Positions 23,123 to 30,410 of a stretch of 55,869 nucleotides of DNA are shown here, piece by piece. Source of the stretch: Oscillospiraceae bacterium. Lineage in GTDB: Bacteria > Bacillota > Clostridia > Oscillospirales > Ruminococcaceae. The stretch covers positions 1,612 through 57,480 of the forward strand of contig DQFX01000053.1 of the NCBI GenBank assembly GCA_003531585.1. Direction: 5' to 3'. Every line of letters starts with the position of its first letter. The first letter of the stretch is position 1. A program made the translations under genes and the position numbers. The notes beneath the pieces were generated by a model. The model ran no database searches and was not told where the DNA came from. It saw only the letters and a program-made list of their open reading frames with translations.

Positions 23123-23781
23123 CAGATTTCCTCTGTTTCTTTCTTTATTCTGAGGGCGATATCCTCAATGGGAAGCGGAGCAGTCCCGTCAGAGCACTGA
23201 ATGATCCTCCAGCCCCAGCGCTTTGCAGTATAGAGAGCGCTTTCGCGGCATCTCCTGAGAAATGCTGTGCTGCTCTCGTGGATATCCTTTTTGCTTTCGT
23301 CGCCGTTGTAGCGCGCGGATAGCAGCTTTTGCGATATCTCAATCGGCATATCCAAGAACAAAACAAGATCCGGCTCAGGAAGTCCAAGCCGCGTATACTC
23401 GTAGTCCTTCAGCCAGGCGAGGAAGCTGTCCCACTGGTCGCGCGGAAGCTTCGTCATCTGATATATAGCATTAGATGTCGTATAACGTCCGGACACGATA
23501 ACCGAGCCGTTTTCGTAGTCGTTTTTCCAATCGGTGACGTAACTTGCATATCGGTCGGAAGCGTAAAATCCCGACGCTGCGTAGGCTCCGGCAGCGCCCT
23601 CGCAGGGTATTGTCCCCTGCAAATATTCAGACACGACCCGTCCGGTGCTGCTCTCGTAATTCGGGAAGCTGATAAGCCGGGTTTTTCCTGCGCTCTGCAA
23701 ATTATTGAAAAGTATATTAAGCTGGGTGGATTTACCGCAGCCGTCAAGTCCCTCAAGTACTATTATCTTTCCTTTATTCAT
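23122..23781 (-). CDS. tmk: Thymidylate kinase (dTMP kinase) family
   Basis: This 219-residue P-loop kinase has Walker A EGLDGCGKSTQ, the YASDRY substrate motif and VSGRYTTSN. It should phosphorylate dTMP to dTDP. The lid region differs from the short E. coli type and resembles a clostridial branch. The start at 23781 (MNKGKIIVLEG) is chosen because the promoter TTGACT-17-TAAAAT places the transcript start near 23810, so the ATG further out at 23826 would not be transcribed. It is the first gene of the 14-gene minus-strand run. Confidence 0.9.
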   Translation of the reverse strand: MNKGKIIVLEGLDGCGKSTQLNILFNNLQSAGKTRLISFPNYESSTGRVVSEYLQGTIPCEGAAGAYAASGFYASDRYASYVTDWKNDYENGSVIVSGRYTTSNAIYQMTKLPRDQWDSFLAWLKDYEYTRLGLPEPDLVLFLDMPIEISQKLLSARYNGDESKKDIHESSTAFLRRCRESALYTAKRWGWRIIQCSDGTAPLPIEDIALRIKKETEEI

Positions 23782-23816
23782 TGTTATCAATCCTGTTTCA
23801 TAAATATTCATATTAT

Positions 23817-23845
23817 ATTTTAGCATATTTCGTTTATTTAGTCAA
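23817..23845 (-). promoter_or_regulatory. Sigma-A promoter of the tmk operon
   Basis: On the minus strand TTGACT (23840-23845) and TAAAAT (23817-23822) are 17 bp apart. The remainder of the 366-nt gap up to 24194 is AT-rich and carries a hairpin and the opposing promoter; I see no credible gene in it. Confidence 0.7.
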
Positions 23846-24078
23846 TGCTTTTTTATATATTCAGTGTAAGTTTGTCAACGATTTTGGACATGAAAGATAG
23901 AAAGAAATTCAACGGGAAAAAGCCAGCCAAGAGAAACGTCGAACGATTATTAGACCGAGCGAGATGGTATTATAGCTGCCGATTAAGGTCATCACATGAA
24001 GAAAAGAATAGAATCTGTTATGATCTATTTTGGTCTGTCTCTCAATCTTTTTTCTTATTTTGTACAATATCTATTGTA

Positions 24079-24100
24079 GCACTACAATTTTTTGTAGTGC
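24079..24100. repeat. Hairpin in the tmk-flippase intergenic gap
   Basis: GCACTACAA (24079-24087) and TTGTAGTGC (24092-24100) pair perfectly with a 4-nt loop, 19 bp before the flippase -35 box. It could be an operator or terminator. Confidence 0.55.
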
Positions 24101-24118
24101 CATATAATGTAAAAGCTA

Positions 24119-24147
24119 TTGACAACAGCGTAAAAATATACTATAAT
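24119..24147 (+). promoter_or_regulatory. Sigma-A promoter of the flippase gene
   Basis: TTGACA (24119-24124) and TATAAT (24142-24147) have 17-bp spacing; GAGGT precedes the ATG at 24194. Confidence 0.85.
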
Positions 24148-24193
24148 AATCTTTGTGGACTTTTCAGAGGAACCAATTTTGAGGTATGAATAA

Positions 24194-25294
24194 ATGAAGA
24201 AGAAAAAGATCAGCAAAAAAGCCAATCTGATCATCTGCGCTGTTGCCTTCATTATAATGATTGTTTATCTAGTATTTGTAGACAGCATTGATCATGTCGT
24301 GGCTGCACTGTCAAAAATAAACAAAGGAGCACTCATTATCTGCGTTGTATTCATGATTGGATATTGGCTCAGTGAAGCTTCAACAATTCATGTTATGCTG
24401 AAATCGATGCACCCTAAAATGAAATTCTGGAATAGCTGGCTTACTACCATCATCGGGCAGTACTTCAATTGTATTACTCCCTCCTCTACGGGTGGGCAGC
24501 CAATGCAGGCGTACTATCTTGTAAAATTCGGCGTGCCGCTTGGTTGTGGAATTACCGCGCTGCTAAGCAGATTTATCGTCTATCAGTTCGTGCTTACCGG
24601 CTATTCGATTTTTACCCTCGCTGTCGGATACAAACATTTTGGCGACGATCTCCAACAGAAAGGTCTTATGCCGTTCGTACTTATCGGGTTTATAATCAAC
24701 ACTGCGGTAATCGTGGCGCTTATAGCTATTGCATTATTCCGCAAAGGTACGCTGAAATTCGCAAACTGGCTCATATCCCTGCTTACTAGAATGCATATTG
24801 TAAAACGGCCGATCAAGTGGCGCGTATACTTCACGCGTGAGGTGAACAAGTTCTACAACAATTTCAAATATTTGAAAAAGAACATTCCGCTGCTGCTTAA
24901 ATCCGTATTTTTCACGTTTATTCAGCTCACACTCTTTTTAAGCATTTCTTATGTGCTTTACCGTGGATTCGGTCTTGAGGGAACCAGTCTCCTTCAGATC
25001 ATAAGCTATCAGGCGTATGTTCTGATGATATCATCCTTCATTCCGCTGCCCGGAGCTATGGGAGGCGCTGAGCTGGGCTATCACGGTTTTTTCAAGGACA
25101 TATTCGGCGAGCATTATGTCAATACCGCTATGATGCTCTGGCGTATCATGACGTTCTACCTGCCGATCATCGTTGGATTGTTCTTCACCCTTACAATGAA
25201 AAACAAGGGCATTGAAGAGCCTCAGGACGGCGAGACAGAAAAAATGCTTTACGACATGGAGCAGCAGACAGAAAACGACCCAGAAATAAAATAA
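24194..25294 (+). CDS. Lysylphosphatidylglycerol synthase TM-region (flippase-like) protein
   Basis: This 366-residue membrane protein of the UPF0104/MprF N-terminal family has about eight helices. Family marks include the TxxIGQYFNCITPSSTGGQPMQ-type segment near residue 93 and SSFIPLPGAMGGAELGYHGF near residue 280. In MprF this region flips aminoacylated lipids; stand-alone proteins are assumed to be lipid flippases. No C-terminal synthase domain is fused, but a DUF2156 protein is encoded 1 kb away on the other strand. The tail is acidic (DGETEKMLYDMEQQTEND). prfC follows 23 nt downstream. Confidence 0.9.
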   Translation: MKKKKISKKANLIICAVAFIIMIVYLVFVDSIDHVVAALSKINKGALIICVVFMIGYWLSEASTIHVMLKSMHPKMKFWNSWLTTIIGQYFNCITPSSTGGQPMQAYYLVKFGVPLGCGITALLSRFIVYQFVLTGYSIFTLAVGYKHFGDDLQQKGLMPFVLIGFIINTAVIVALIAIALFRKGTLKFANWLISLLTRMHIVKRPIKWRVYFTREVNKFYNNFKYLKKNIPLLLKSVFFTFIQLTLFLSISYVLYRGFGLEGTSLLQIISYQAYVLMISSFIPLPGAMGGAELGYHGFFKDIFGEHYVNTAMMLWRIMTFYLPIIVGLFFTLTMKNKGIEEPQDGETEKMLYDMEQQTENDPEIK

Positions 25295-25317
25295 TTAAGA
25301 ATAAAGGAAGTAGACAC

Positions 25318-26922
25318 ATGGCTGATTTAAGACACGAGATCGAAAGACGCCGCACATTTGCGATTATCTCTCACCCGGACGCGGGTAAAACGACGCTCAC
25401 TGAAAAGTTCCTGCTTTACGGAGGCGCAATCTCCCTCGCTGGCGCAGTTAAAGGCAAAAAGAACACCCGGCACGCAGTTTCCGACTGGATGGAAATTGAA
25501 AAGCAGAGAGGTATCTCAGTAACCTCATCTGTAATGCAGTTCAACTACGACGGTTACTGCATAAATATCCTCGACACCCCTGGACACCAGGACTTCTCCG
25601 AGGATACCTACCGTACCCTGATGGCGGCGGACAGCGCTGTAATGGTGATAGACGCGGCAAAGGGCGTTGAGAACCAGACCCGTAAGCTGTTCAAGGTCTG
25701 CGTAATGCGCAATATCCCGATTTTCACATTCATCAACAAAATGGACCGCGAAGCCCGCGATCCCTTCGACCTGCTCGATGAGATTGAGACTGAACTCGGC
25801 ATAAAGACCTATCCGGTCAACTGGCCCATCGGTTCCGGCAAGGAGTTCAAGGGCGTTTACGAACGCGAAAAGCGCCGCATAATCTCGTTCGAGGCAAACA
25901 ACGGAACACGCGAGGTTGCCGCAACAGAAGCCGACCTTTCAGACGCTTCACTTGCCGACCTCATCGGCGAGCACAACTACGAAAAGCTGTCCGAGGACGT
26001 CGAGCTGCTTGACGGCGCAAGCGAAGAGTTCAACATGGATCTTGTCAGCAATGGCAAGCTTTCACCGGTGTTCTTCGGTTCTGCATTGACGAATTTCGGC
26101 GTTGAGCCGTTCCTTGAGCACTTCCTTAAAATGACTACTTCCCCACTGCCCCGCAGCACTCCCGATGGAATAGTTGACCCGTTCGACCCGGAGTTCTCCG
26201 CGTTCATATTCAAGATCCAGGCTAACATGAACAAGGCTCACCGCGACCGTATCGCGTTCATGCGCATATGCAGCGGCAAGTTCGACAAGGATATGGAAGT
26301 ACTGCACGTTCAGAACGGCAGAACCATGCGGCTCTCTCAGCCACAGCAGATGATGGCGAGCGAACGCGAGGTAATTTCCGAAGCGTACGCCGGAGACATT
26401 ATGGGCGTGTTTGACCCAGGAGTTTTCTCAATCGGCGACACCTTGTGCTCGCCTAAGAAAAAGGTTAAATTCGAAGGTATCCCGACATTCGCTCCGGAGC
26501 ACTTTGCGCGTATCCGCCAGAAGGACACCCTCAAGCGCAAGCAGTTCATAAAGGGTACCACCCAGATAGCCCAGGAAGGCGCTATCCAGATATTCTCCGA
26601 ACCGCAGAGCGGCTTTGAGGAAGTAATCGTAGGCGTTGTCGGCGTCCTGCAATTTGAAGTGCTTGAGTACCGTCTCAAGAACGAGTACAACGTTGACATA
26701 ATCCGCGAAGGTCTGCCATACGAGCATATCCGCTGGATAACCAGCCAGAAGCACCTTGAAGGAGGTCTTGACGAGCTTCAGAAGCTGGTGCTCACCTCCG
26801 ATACCAAGCTTATTCAGGATGTCAAGGGCAATTACCTGCTGATATTCACCAGCGAGTGGAACATCAAGTGGGCGCTCGACAAGAATCCCGGTCTTGAGCT
26901 TGCAGAATTCAACAGAGACTGA
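25318..26922 (+). CDS. prfC: Peptide chain release factor 3
   Basis: This 534-residue translational GTPase releases RF1/RF2 from the ribosome after termination. G1 is in SHPDAGKTTLTEK, G3 in DTPGHQDFSEDTYRTL and G4 in NKMDRE. The length and the C-terminal VVGVLQFEVLEYRL segment match RF3 rather than EF-G. AAAGGAAG precedes the ATG at 25318. It is probably co-transcribed with the flippase gene and ends at a strong terminator. Confidence 0.97.
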   Translation: MADLRHEIERRRTFAIISHPDAGKTTLTEKFLLYGGAISLAGAVKGKKNTRHAVSDWMEIEKQRGISVTSSVMQFNYDGYCINILDTPGHQDFSEDTYRTLMAADSAVMVIDAAKGVENQTRKLFKVCVMRNIPIFTFINKMDREARDPFDLLDEIETELGIKTYPVNWPIGSGKEFKGVYEREKRRIISFEANNGTREVAATEADLSDASLADLIGEHNYEKLSEDVELLDGASEEFNMDLVSNGKLSPVFFGSALTNFGVEPFLEHFLKMTTSPLPRSTPDGIVDPFDPEFSAFIFKIQANMNKAHRDRIAFMRICSGKFDKDMEVLHVQNGRTMRLSQPQQMMASEREVISEAYAGDIMGVFDPGVFSIGDTLCSPKKKVKFEGIPTFAPEHFARIRQKDTLKRKQFIKGTTQIAQEGAIQIFSEPQSGFEEVIVGVVGVLQFEVLEYRLKNEYNVDIIREGLPYEHIRWITSQKHLEGGLDELQKLVLTSDTKLIQDVKGNYLLIFTSEWNIKWALDKNPGLELAEFNRD

Positions 26923-26937
26923 CATTTCAATACACGC

Positions 26938-26975
26938 GGCGTGCAGCTTTCTTTGCTGCACGCCCTTTTTTTATT
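26938..26975 (+). terminator. Terminator of prfC
   Basis: GGCGTGCAGC (26938-26947) and GCTGCACGCC (26955-26964) pair perfectly over a 7-nt loop, followed by a T run. Confidence 0.95.
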
Positions 26976-27071
26976 TTACGCGGCAATTCTGCTCAGAAAA
27001 TACTGCCGCATTATGACATATTTCTCAGACGAATGAATATATAATAGTAAAAGAAAGTGTACAAGTTGGTG

Positions 27072-27893
27072 ATGGCTTTGGTTATATATATTGACGTCCT
27101 TTTAGTGGTGAATCTCTACATAAACTACTTTCTGGTTCGCGGAACCTCGCTCATGCTGCGACGCAAAGTTTCCCCGCGGCGAGTTCTCCTTGCTTCGGCC
27201 GTGGGAGCGGTCGGTTCGCTGCTGATTCTTGTTCCGGATTTGAACCCGATTCTATGCGTGCTGATCAAAATAGCGCTTGGGATAGGCATAACTTTCGCCG
27301 CCTTTGGCAGGCAGAACAAAATCGACTTTCTTATCAGCTCGCTGTCATTCCTGGTCGTGAGCTTCATTTTTGGCGGAGCAATGACTGCTCTGTGGAACAT
27401 TGCGGCTCCGGCGGGTATATTCGTGCGAAATGGTACTGCGTATTTTGATATCCCGATCATTGCCGCTGCACTGTTTACAGCTGCTCTGTATGGAGGCTTC
27501 CGCGTATTCAGAACGATAATAGACAGAAGAAAACCGCAGAGCCACGCGGTCGTTAGAATCCGAAACGGCGCCGCAGAAGTTACGCTGGACGGCCTTGCGG
27601 ACACTGGAAACTCACTACGGGACAGCTTCACCGGTAAACCTGTTGTGATCACGTCAATAGGCAAGGTGGCTGAAATATCTCCCCCGCAGGTCACGAACTA
27701 TCTTAACGGCTGTTCAGAGGGGCTAGAGGGGCTCAGGCTGGCTCCCTGCCACACCATAACCTCAGAAGGCGTGGTACCGGTATTCTCTGCCGAGGTTCTT
27801 ATCAACGAAAAACCTGCTGACGTCCTTGTGGGGGTAACTCGTGAGCCCATCTCCGGAGCCGACTGCATATTTGATCCCAACATCATTATATAA
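27072..27893 (+). CDS. spoIIGA: Sigma-E processing peptidase SpoIIGA
   Basis: This 273-residue membrane-embedded aspartic protease removes the pro-sequence of sigma-E in the mother cell during sporulation. Five hydrophobic helices (about 1-155) precede the soluble protease part with the catalytic motif ADTGNSLRD and CxTI in CHTIT. The start is uncertain: ATG 27072 gives the family-like MALVIYIDVLLVVN, while GTG 27057 and TTG 27066 are also in frame and no candidate has a good ribosome site. TATAAT at 27040-27045 has no clear -35, which suits a regulated promoter (in Bacillus, Spo0A-activated). sigE follows at once. Confidence 0.92.
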   Translation: MALVIYIDVLLVVNLYINYFLVRGTSLMLRRKVSPRRVLLASAVGAVGSLLILVPDLNPILCVLIKIALGIGITFAAFGRQNKIDFLISSLSFLVVSFIFGGAMTALWNIAAPAGIFVRNGTAYFDIPIIAAALFTAALYGGFRVFRTIIDRRKPQSHAVVRIRNGAAEVTLDGLADTGNSLRDSFTGKPVVITSIGKVAEISPPQVTNYLNGCSEGLEGLRLAPCHTITSEGVVPVFSAEVLINEKPADVLVGVTREPISGADCIFDPNIII

Positions 27894-27909
27894 AACAGGA
27901 GGAATTATC

Positions 27910-28635
27910 ATGCTAGATTTTTTGAAGAAACTGCTGGACGAAGGACTTGAAGCGTTTATAAAGTACGCTTCCGGCGGCGATACCGGCGTGTATTACATAA
28001 ACGGCTCCGAGTCGCTTCCCCCGCCCCTCACCCGGGAGGAGGAAGAGCAGGCGTTCAAGCTGCTTGAAACAGACTTCGCGGCTGCCCGTGAAACTCTTAT
28101 CGTTCACAACCTGCGGCTGGTGGTTTACATCGCTAAAAAATTCGAGAACACCGGCGTAGGTCTGGACGACCTTGTTTCAATCGGCACCATCGGACTTATC
28201 AAAGCGGTAAACACATTCAGCGTGAATCGTAATATAAAGCTTGCGACCTACGCTTCCCGCTGCATCGAAAATGAAATACTGATGTACCTAAGAAAAACCA
28301 GCCAGCGCCGCTGCGAGATCTCAATAGACGAGCCGCTGAACGTTGACTGGGACGGCAACGAGCTGCTTCTTTCAGATGTTCTCGGTACAGACAGCGACTG
28401 CGTAAACGCCCGAATCGAGGACGAAACCGAAAAGAAGCTGCTCCACGACGCTGTAAACCATCTGACTCCGCGGGAGCGCCAGATCATGGAAATGCGGTTC
28501 GGGCTGAAGGGAGGCAGAGAGAAAACACAGAAAGAAGTCGCCGACGAAATCGGGATTTCTCAGAGCTATATTTCAAGGCTGGAAAAGCGCATTATAAAGC
28601 AGCTTCGCGAAGAACTCGAACGGGTCTGCAACTAA
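27910..28635 (+). CDS. sigE: Sporulation sigma factor sigma-E (mother cell)
   Basis: This 241-residue sigma-70 factor is made as an inactive precursor and is cleaved by SpoIIGA. A pro-region of about 25-30 residues (MLDFLKKLLDEGLEAFIKY) precedes YYINGSESLPPPLTREEE, the usual sigma-E beginning. Region 2 (NLRLVVYIAKKFENTGVGLD, SIGTIGLIKAVNTF) and region 4 with the helix-turn-helix QKEVADEIGISQSYISRLEK are complete. AGGAGGAA (27896-27903) fixes the ATG at 27910, 16 nt after spoIIGA. Confidence 0.96.
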   Translation: MLDFLKKLLDEGLEAFIKYASGGDTGVYYINGSESLPPPLTREEEEQAFKLLETDFAAARETLIVHNLRLVVYIAKKFENTGVGLDDLVSIGTIGLIKAVNTFSVNRNIKLATYASRCIENEILMYLRKTSQRRCEISIDEPLNVDWDGNELLLSDVLGTDSDCVNARIEDETEKKLLHDAVNHLTPRERQIMEMRFGLKGGREKTQKEVADEIGISQSYISRLEKRIIKQLREELERVCN

Positions 28636-28660
28636 ACAGGTAAAATTTCACAGAATAGAA

Positions 28661-28715
28661 AAACCACTTCCTGACAATACTACTTGTACAAAATCAAGCA
28701 GGTCGGGAGTGGTTT
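28661..28715 (+). promoter_or_regulatory. Hairpin that masks the sigG ribosome site
   Basis: AAACCACTTCC (28661-28671) pairs with GGGAGTGGTTT (28705-28715), 11 bp with one G-U, around a 33-nt loop. The 3' arm contains the GGGAG ribosome site and ends 2 nt before the TTG start. No T tract follows, so it is not a normal terminator. An mRNA starting upstream, for example read-through from sigE, would fold so that sigG translation is reduced. Confidence 0.6.
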
Positions 28716-28717
28716 AT

Positions 28718-29488
28718 TTGTATTACAACAAGGTTGAAATCAGCGGCGTAAATACCTCGCAGCTCAAGGTGCTCCGCGAAAGCGAGAAGATGGAGCTGCT
28801 GAAAAAAGTAAAGCAGGGCGACATGCAGGCACGTGAGGAGCTTATCAATGGAAATCTCCGGCTGGTTCTGAGCGTGATCCAGCGGTTCGCAGGGCGCGGC
28901 GAAGGTCCTGACGACCTGTTTCAGGTCGGGTGTATCGGTCTGATCAAGGCAATAGACAACTTCGACATCACTCAGCCGGTCAGGTTCTCAACCTATGCCG
29001 TTCCGATGATACAGGGAGAACTCCGGCGCTACCTTCGCGACAATTCGCCGGTGCGCGTCAGCCGCTCAATGAGGGATCTCGCTTACCGGGCTATGCAGGC
29101 GCGGGAACGCCTCACCTCGGCAAACGGCAGGGAGCCTACAATCGAAGCGATCGCCAAAGAAATAGGCGCGGAACGCTCCGAAGTGGTTATCGCTCTCGAA
29201 GCAGTCAGCGAACCGATCTCGCTTTACGAGCCTGTGTTCTCAGAATCCGGCGATACTATCTACGTCCTCGATCAGCTCGGCGATCATAACGATGACGACA
29301 ACTGGCTCGACGAGATCTCGCTGAAGGAGGCTATACATGCGCTGGGCGACCGTGAGAAGCACATTCTCAATCTGCGTTTTTTCCGCGGGAAAACTCAGGT
29401 GGAAGTCGCTAAGGAGATAGGAATAAGTCAGGCTCAGGTCAGCCGGCTGGAAAAAGGTGCGCTGCAAAAAATCAAGAACCGGATATAA
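28718..29488 (+). CDS. sigG: Sporulation sigma factor sigma-G (forespore)
   Basis: This 256-residue sigma-70 factor directs late forespore genes. The N-terminus YYNKVEISGVNTSQLKVL is diagnostic for sigma-G and places the start at TTG 28718, 8 nt after GGGAG (28705-28709); an in-frame GTG at 28709 overlaps the ribosome site and is unlikely. Region 2 (NLRLVLSVIQRFAGRGEGPD, VGCIGLIKAIDNF), region 3 and region 4 (QVEVAKEIGISQAQVSRLEK) are complete. A weak start codon plus a masking hairpin suggest restrained translation. No clear sigma-F promoter could be picked with confidence upstream. Confidence 0.96.
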   Translation: MYYNKVEISGVNTSQLKVLRESEKMELLKKVKQGDMQAREELINGNLRLVLSVIQRFAGRGEGPDDLFQVGCIGLIKAIDNFDITQPVRFSTYAVPMIQGELRRYLRDNSPVRVSRSMRDLAYRAMQARERLTSANGREPTIEAIAKEIGAERSEVVIALEAVSEPISLYEPVFSESGDTIYVLDQLGDHNDDDNWLDEISLKEAIHALGDREKHILNLRFFRGKTQVEVAKEIGISQAQVSRLEKGALQKIKNRI

Positions 29489-29493
29489 TAAAC

Positions 29494-29522
29494 GGCTGGG
29501 AATTATCCGTTCCCAGCCTTAA
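29494..29522. terminator. Terminator between sigG and the convergent DUF368 gene
   Basis: GGCTGGGAA (29494-29502) and TTCCCAGCC (29510-29518) pair perfectly over 7 nt; TTAATT follows on the plus strand. Confidence 0.8.
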
Positions 29523-29528
29523 TTATGT

Positions 29529-30401
29529 TCAATCAGCCTGCGATGTTTCAGAAGTCTTTCCGAGCTTCTCAACAAGAACCGAAGTAAGCACGCCAAACAG
29601 CAGACATACAAATCCGTATCCAGTCTGGATATTAAATCCGAATCCTGAAGGAAGTATCGCATATACAGAGCCGATAACAAGACCCATTATCACGCTGTAA
29701 ACCATCAGTTTGTACTTCTTTATCAGCGTAGAGATGAGCTTCGCGCCAAGGATAACTCCGAGCAGAACGCCCACGCCCACCGGAATGATCACGTAGAAAT
29801 TAAGCGCCTTTATCTGTATCGCATTGATGACCGTATTGTAAACTCCGAGAAGCATCATTACAAAAGAGCCGCTCAGTCCCGGAATTATCATCGCCACCGC
29901 AGCGATGAACGCGCAAACCAGGAGTTTAACAGTCATGAAAGTGCTGAATCCCTCAACCGCCTCGGCAGCGGGAATAAGCTCGTTCGCTTCCATGTAGCCG
30001 TTCAGCATTGTAAGTCCGATAACGACGCACATCGCCAGAACAAGCGGAAGAATACAGAGCGGCTTTACCTTTTTTTCGGCGGTTCCCATGTGATAAATCA
30101 TCGGAACGCTTCCGAGTATCAGACCGATAAAATACATGTCGGTCTGAACGCCAAAATTATCGAACAGGTACTTAATAAGTGAAGCAAAACCAAGTATGCC
30201 GACTCCGGCGCCTGCTCCGAAGAATATCAGGAAAACAATATTTTTGATGATTGCTTTCACGCCTGAAATAGCCTCTGTAAGCTGATCGTAGATTCCAAAG
30301 ACCACCAGCATTGTTCCGCCGGATACTCCGGGGATAACGTTTGCAACACCGAAAACCATTCCGCAAAGAATTAGTTTCAGATATCCCAGAACTTTTTTCA
30401 T
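29529..30401 (-). CDS. DUF368 membrane protein (undecaprenyl-phosphate translocase family)
   Basis: This 290-residue polytopic protein has the two family repeats, VANVIPGVSGGTMLVVFGIYD near residue 20 and IPGLSGSFVMMLLGVY near residue 170, and about eight to nine helices. DUF368 proteins were recently shown to recycle the cell-wall carrier lipid undecaprenyl phosphate across the membrane (PopT). The gene starts 9 nt after the P-type ATPase homologue, with AAGGAG in the gap, so both are made from one mRNA. This link of a lipid-carrier translocase to an inactive-looking P-type ATPase is unusual. Confidence 0.9.
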   Translation of the reverse strand: MKKVLGYLKLILCGMVFGVANVIPGVSGGTMLVVFGIYDQLTEAISGVKAIIKNIVFLIFFGAGAGVGILGFASLIKYLFDNFGVQTDMYFIGLILGSVPMIYHMGTAEKKVKPLCILPLVLAMCVVIGLTMLNGYMEANELIPAAEAVEGFSTFMTVKLLVCAFIAAVAMIIPGLSGSFVMMLLGVYNTVINAIQIKALNFYVIIPVGVGVLLGVILGAKLISTLIKKYKLMVYSVIMGLVIGSVYAILPSGFGFNIQTGYGFVCLLFGVLTSVLVEKLGKTSETSQAD

Positions 30402-30410
30402 ATGAACTCC

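Noticed and set aside
23845..24189. 114-codon open frame between tmk and the flippase gene
   Set aside because: It overlaps the tmk -35 region, the hairpin and the flippase promoter, has AT-driven composition and no ribosome site.
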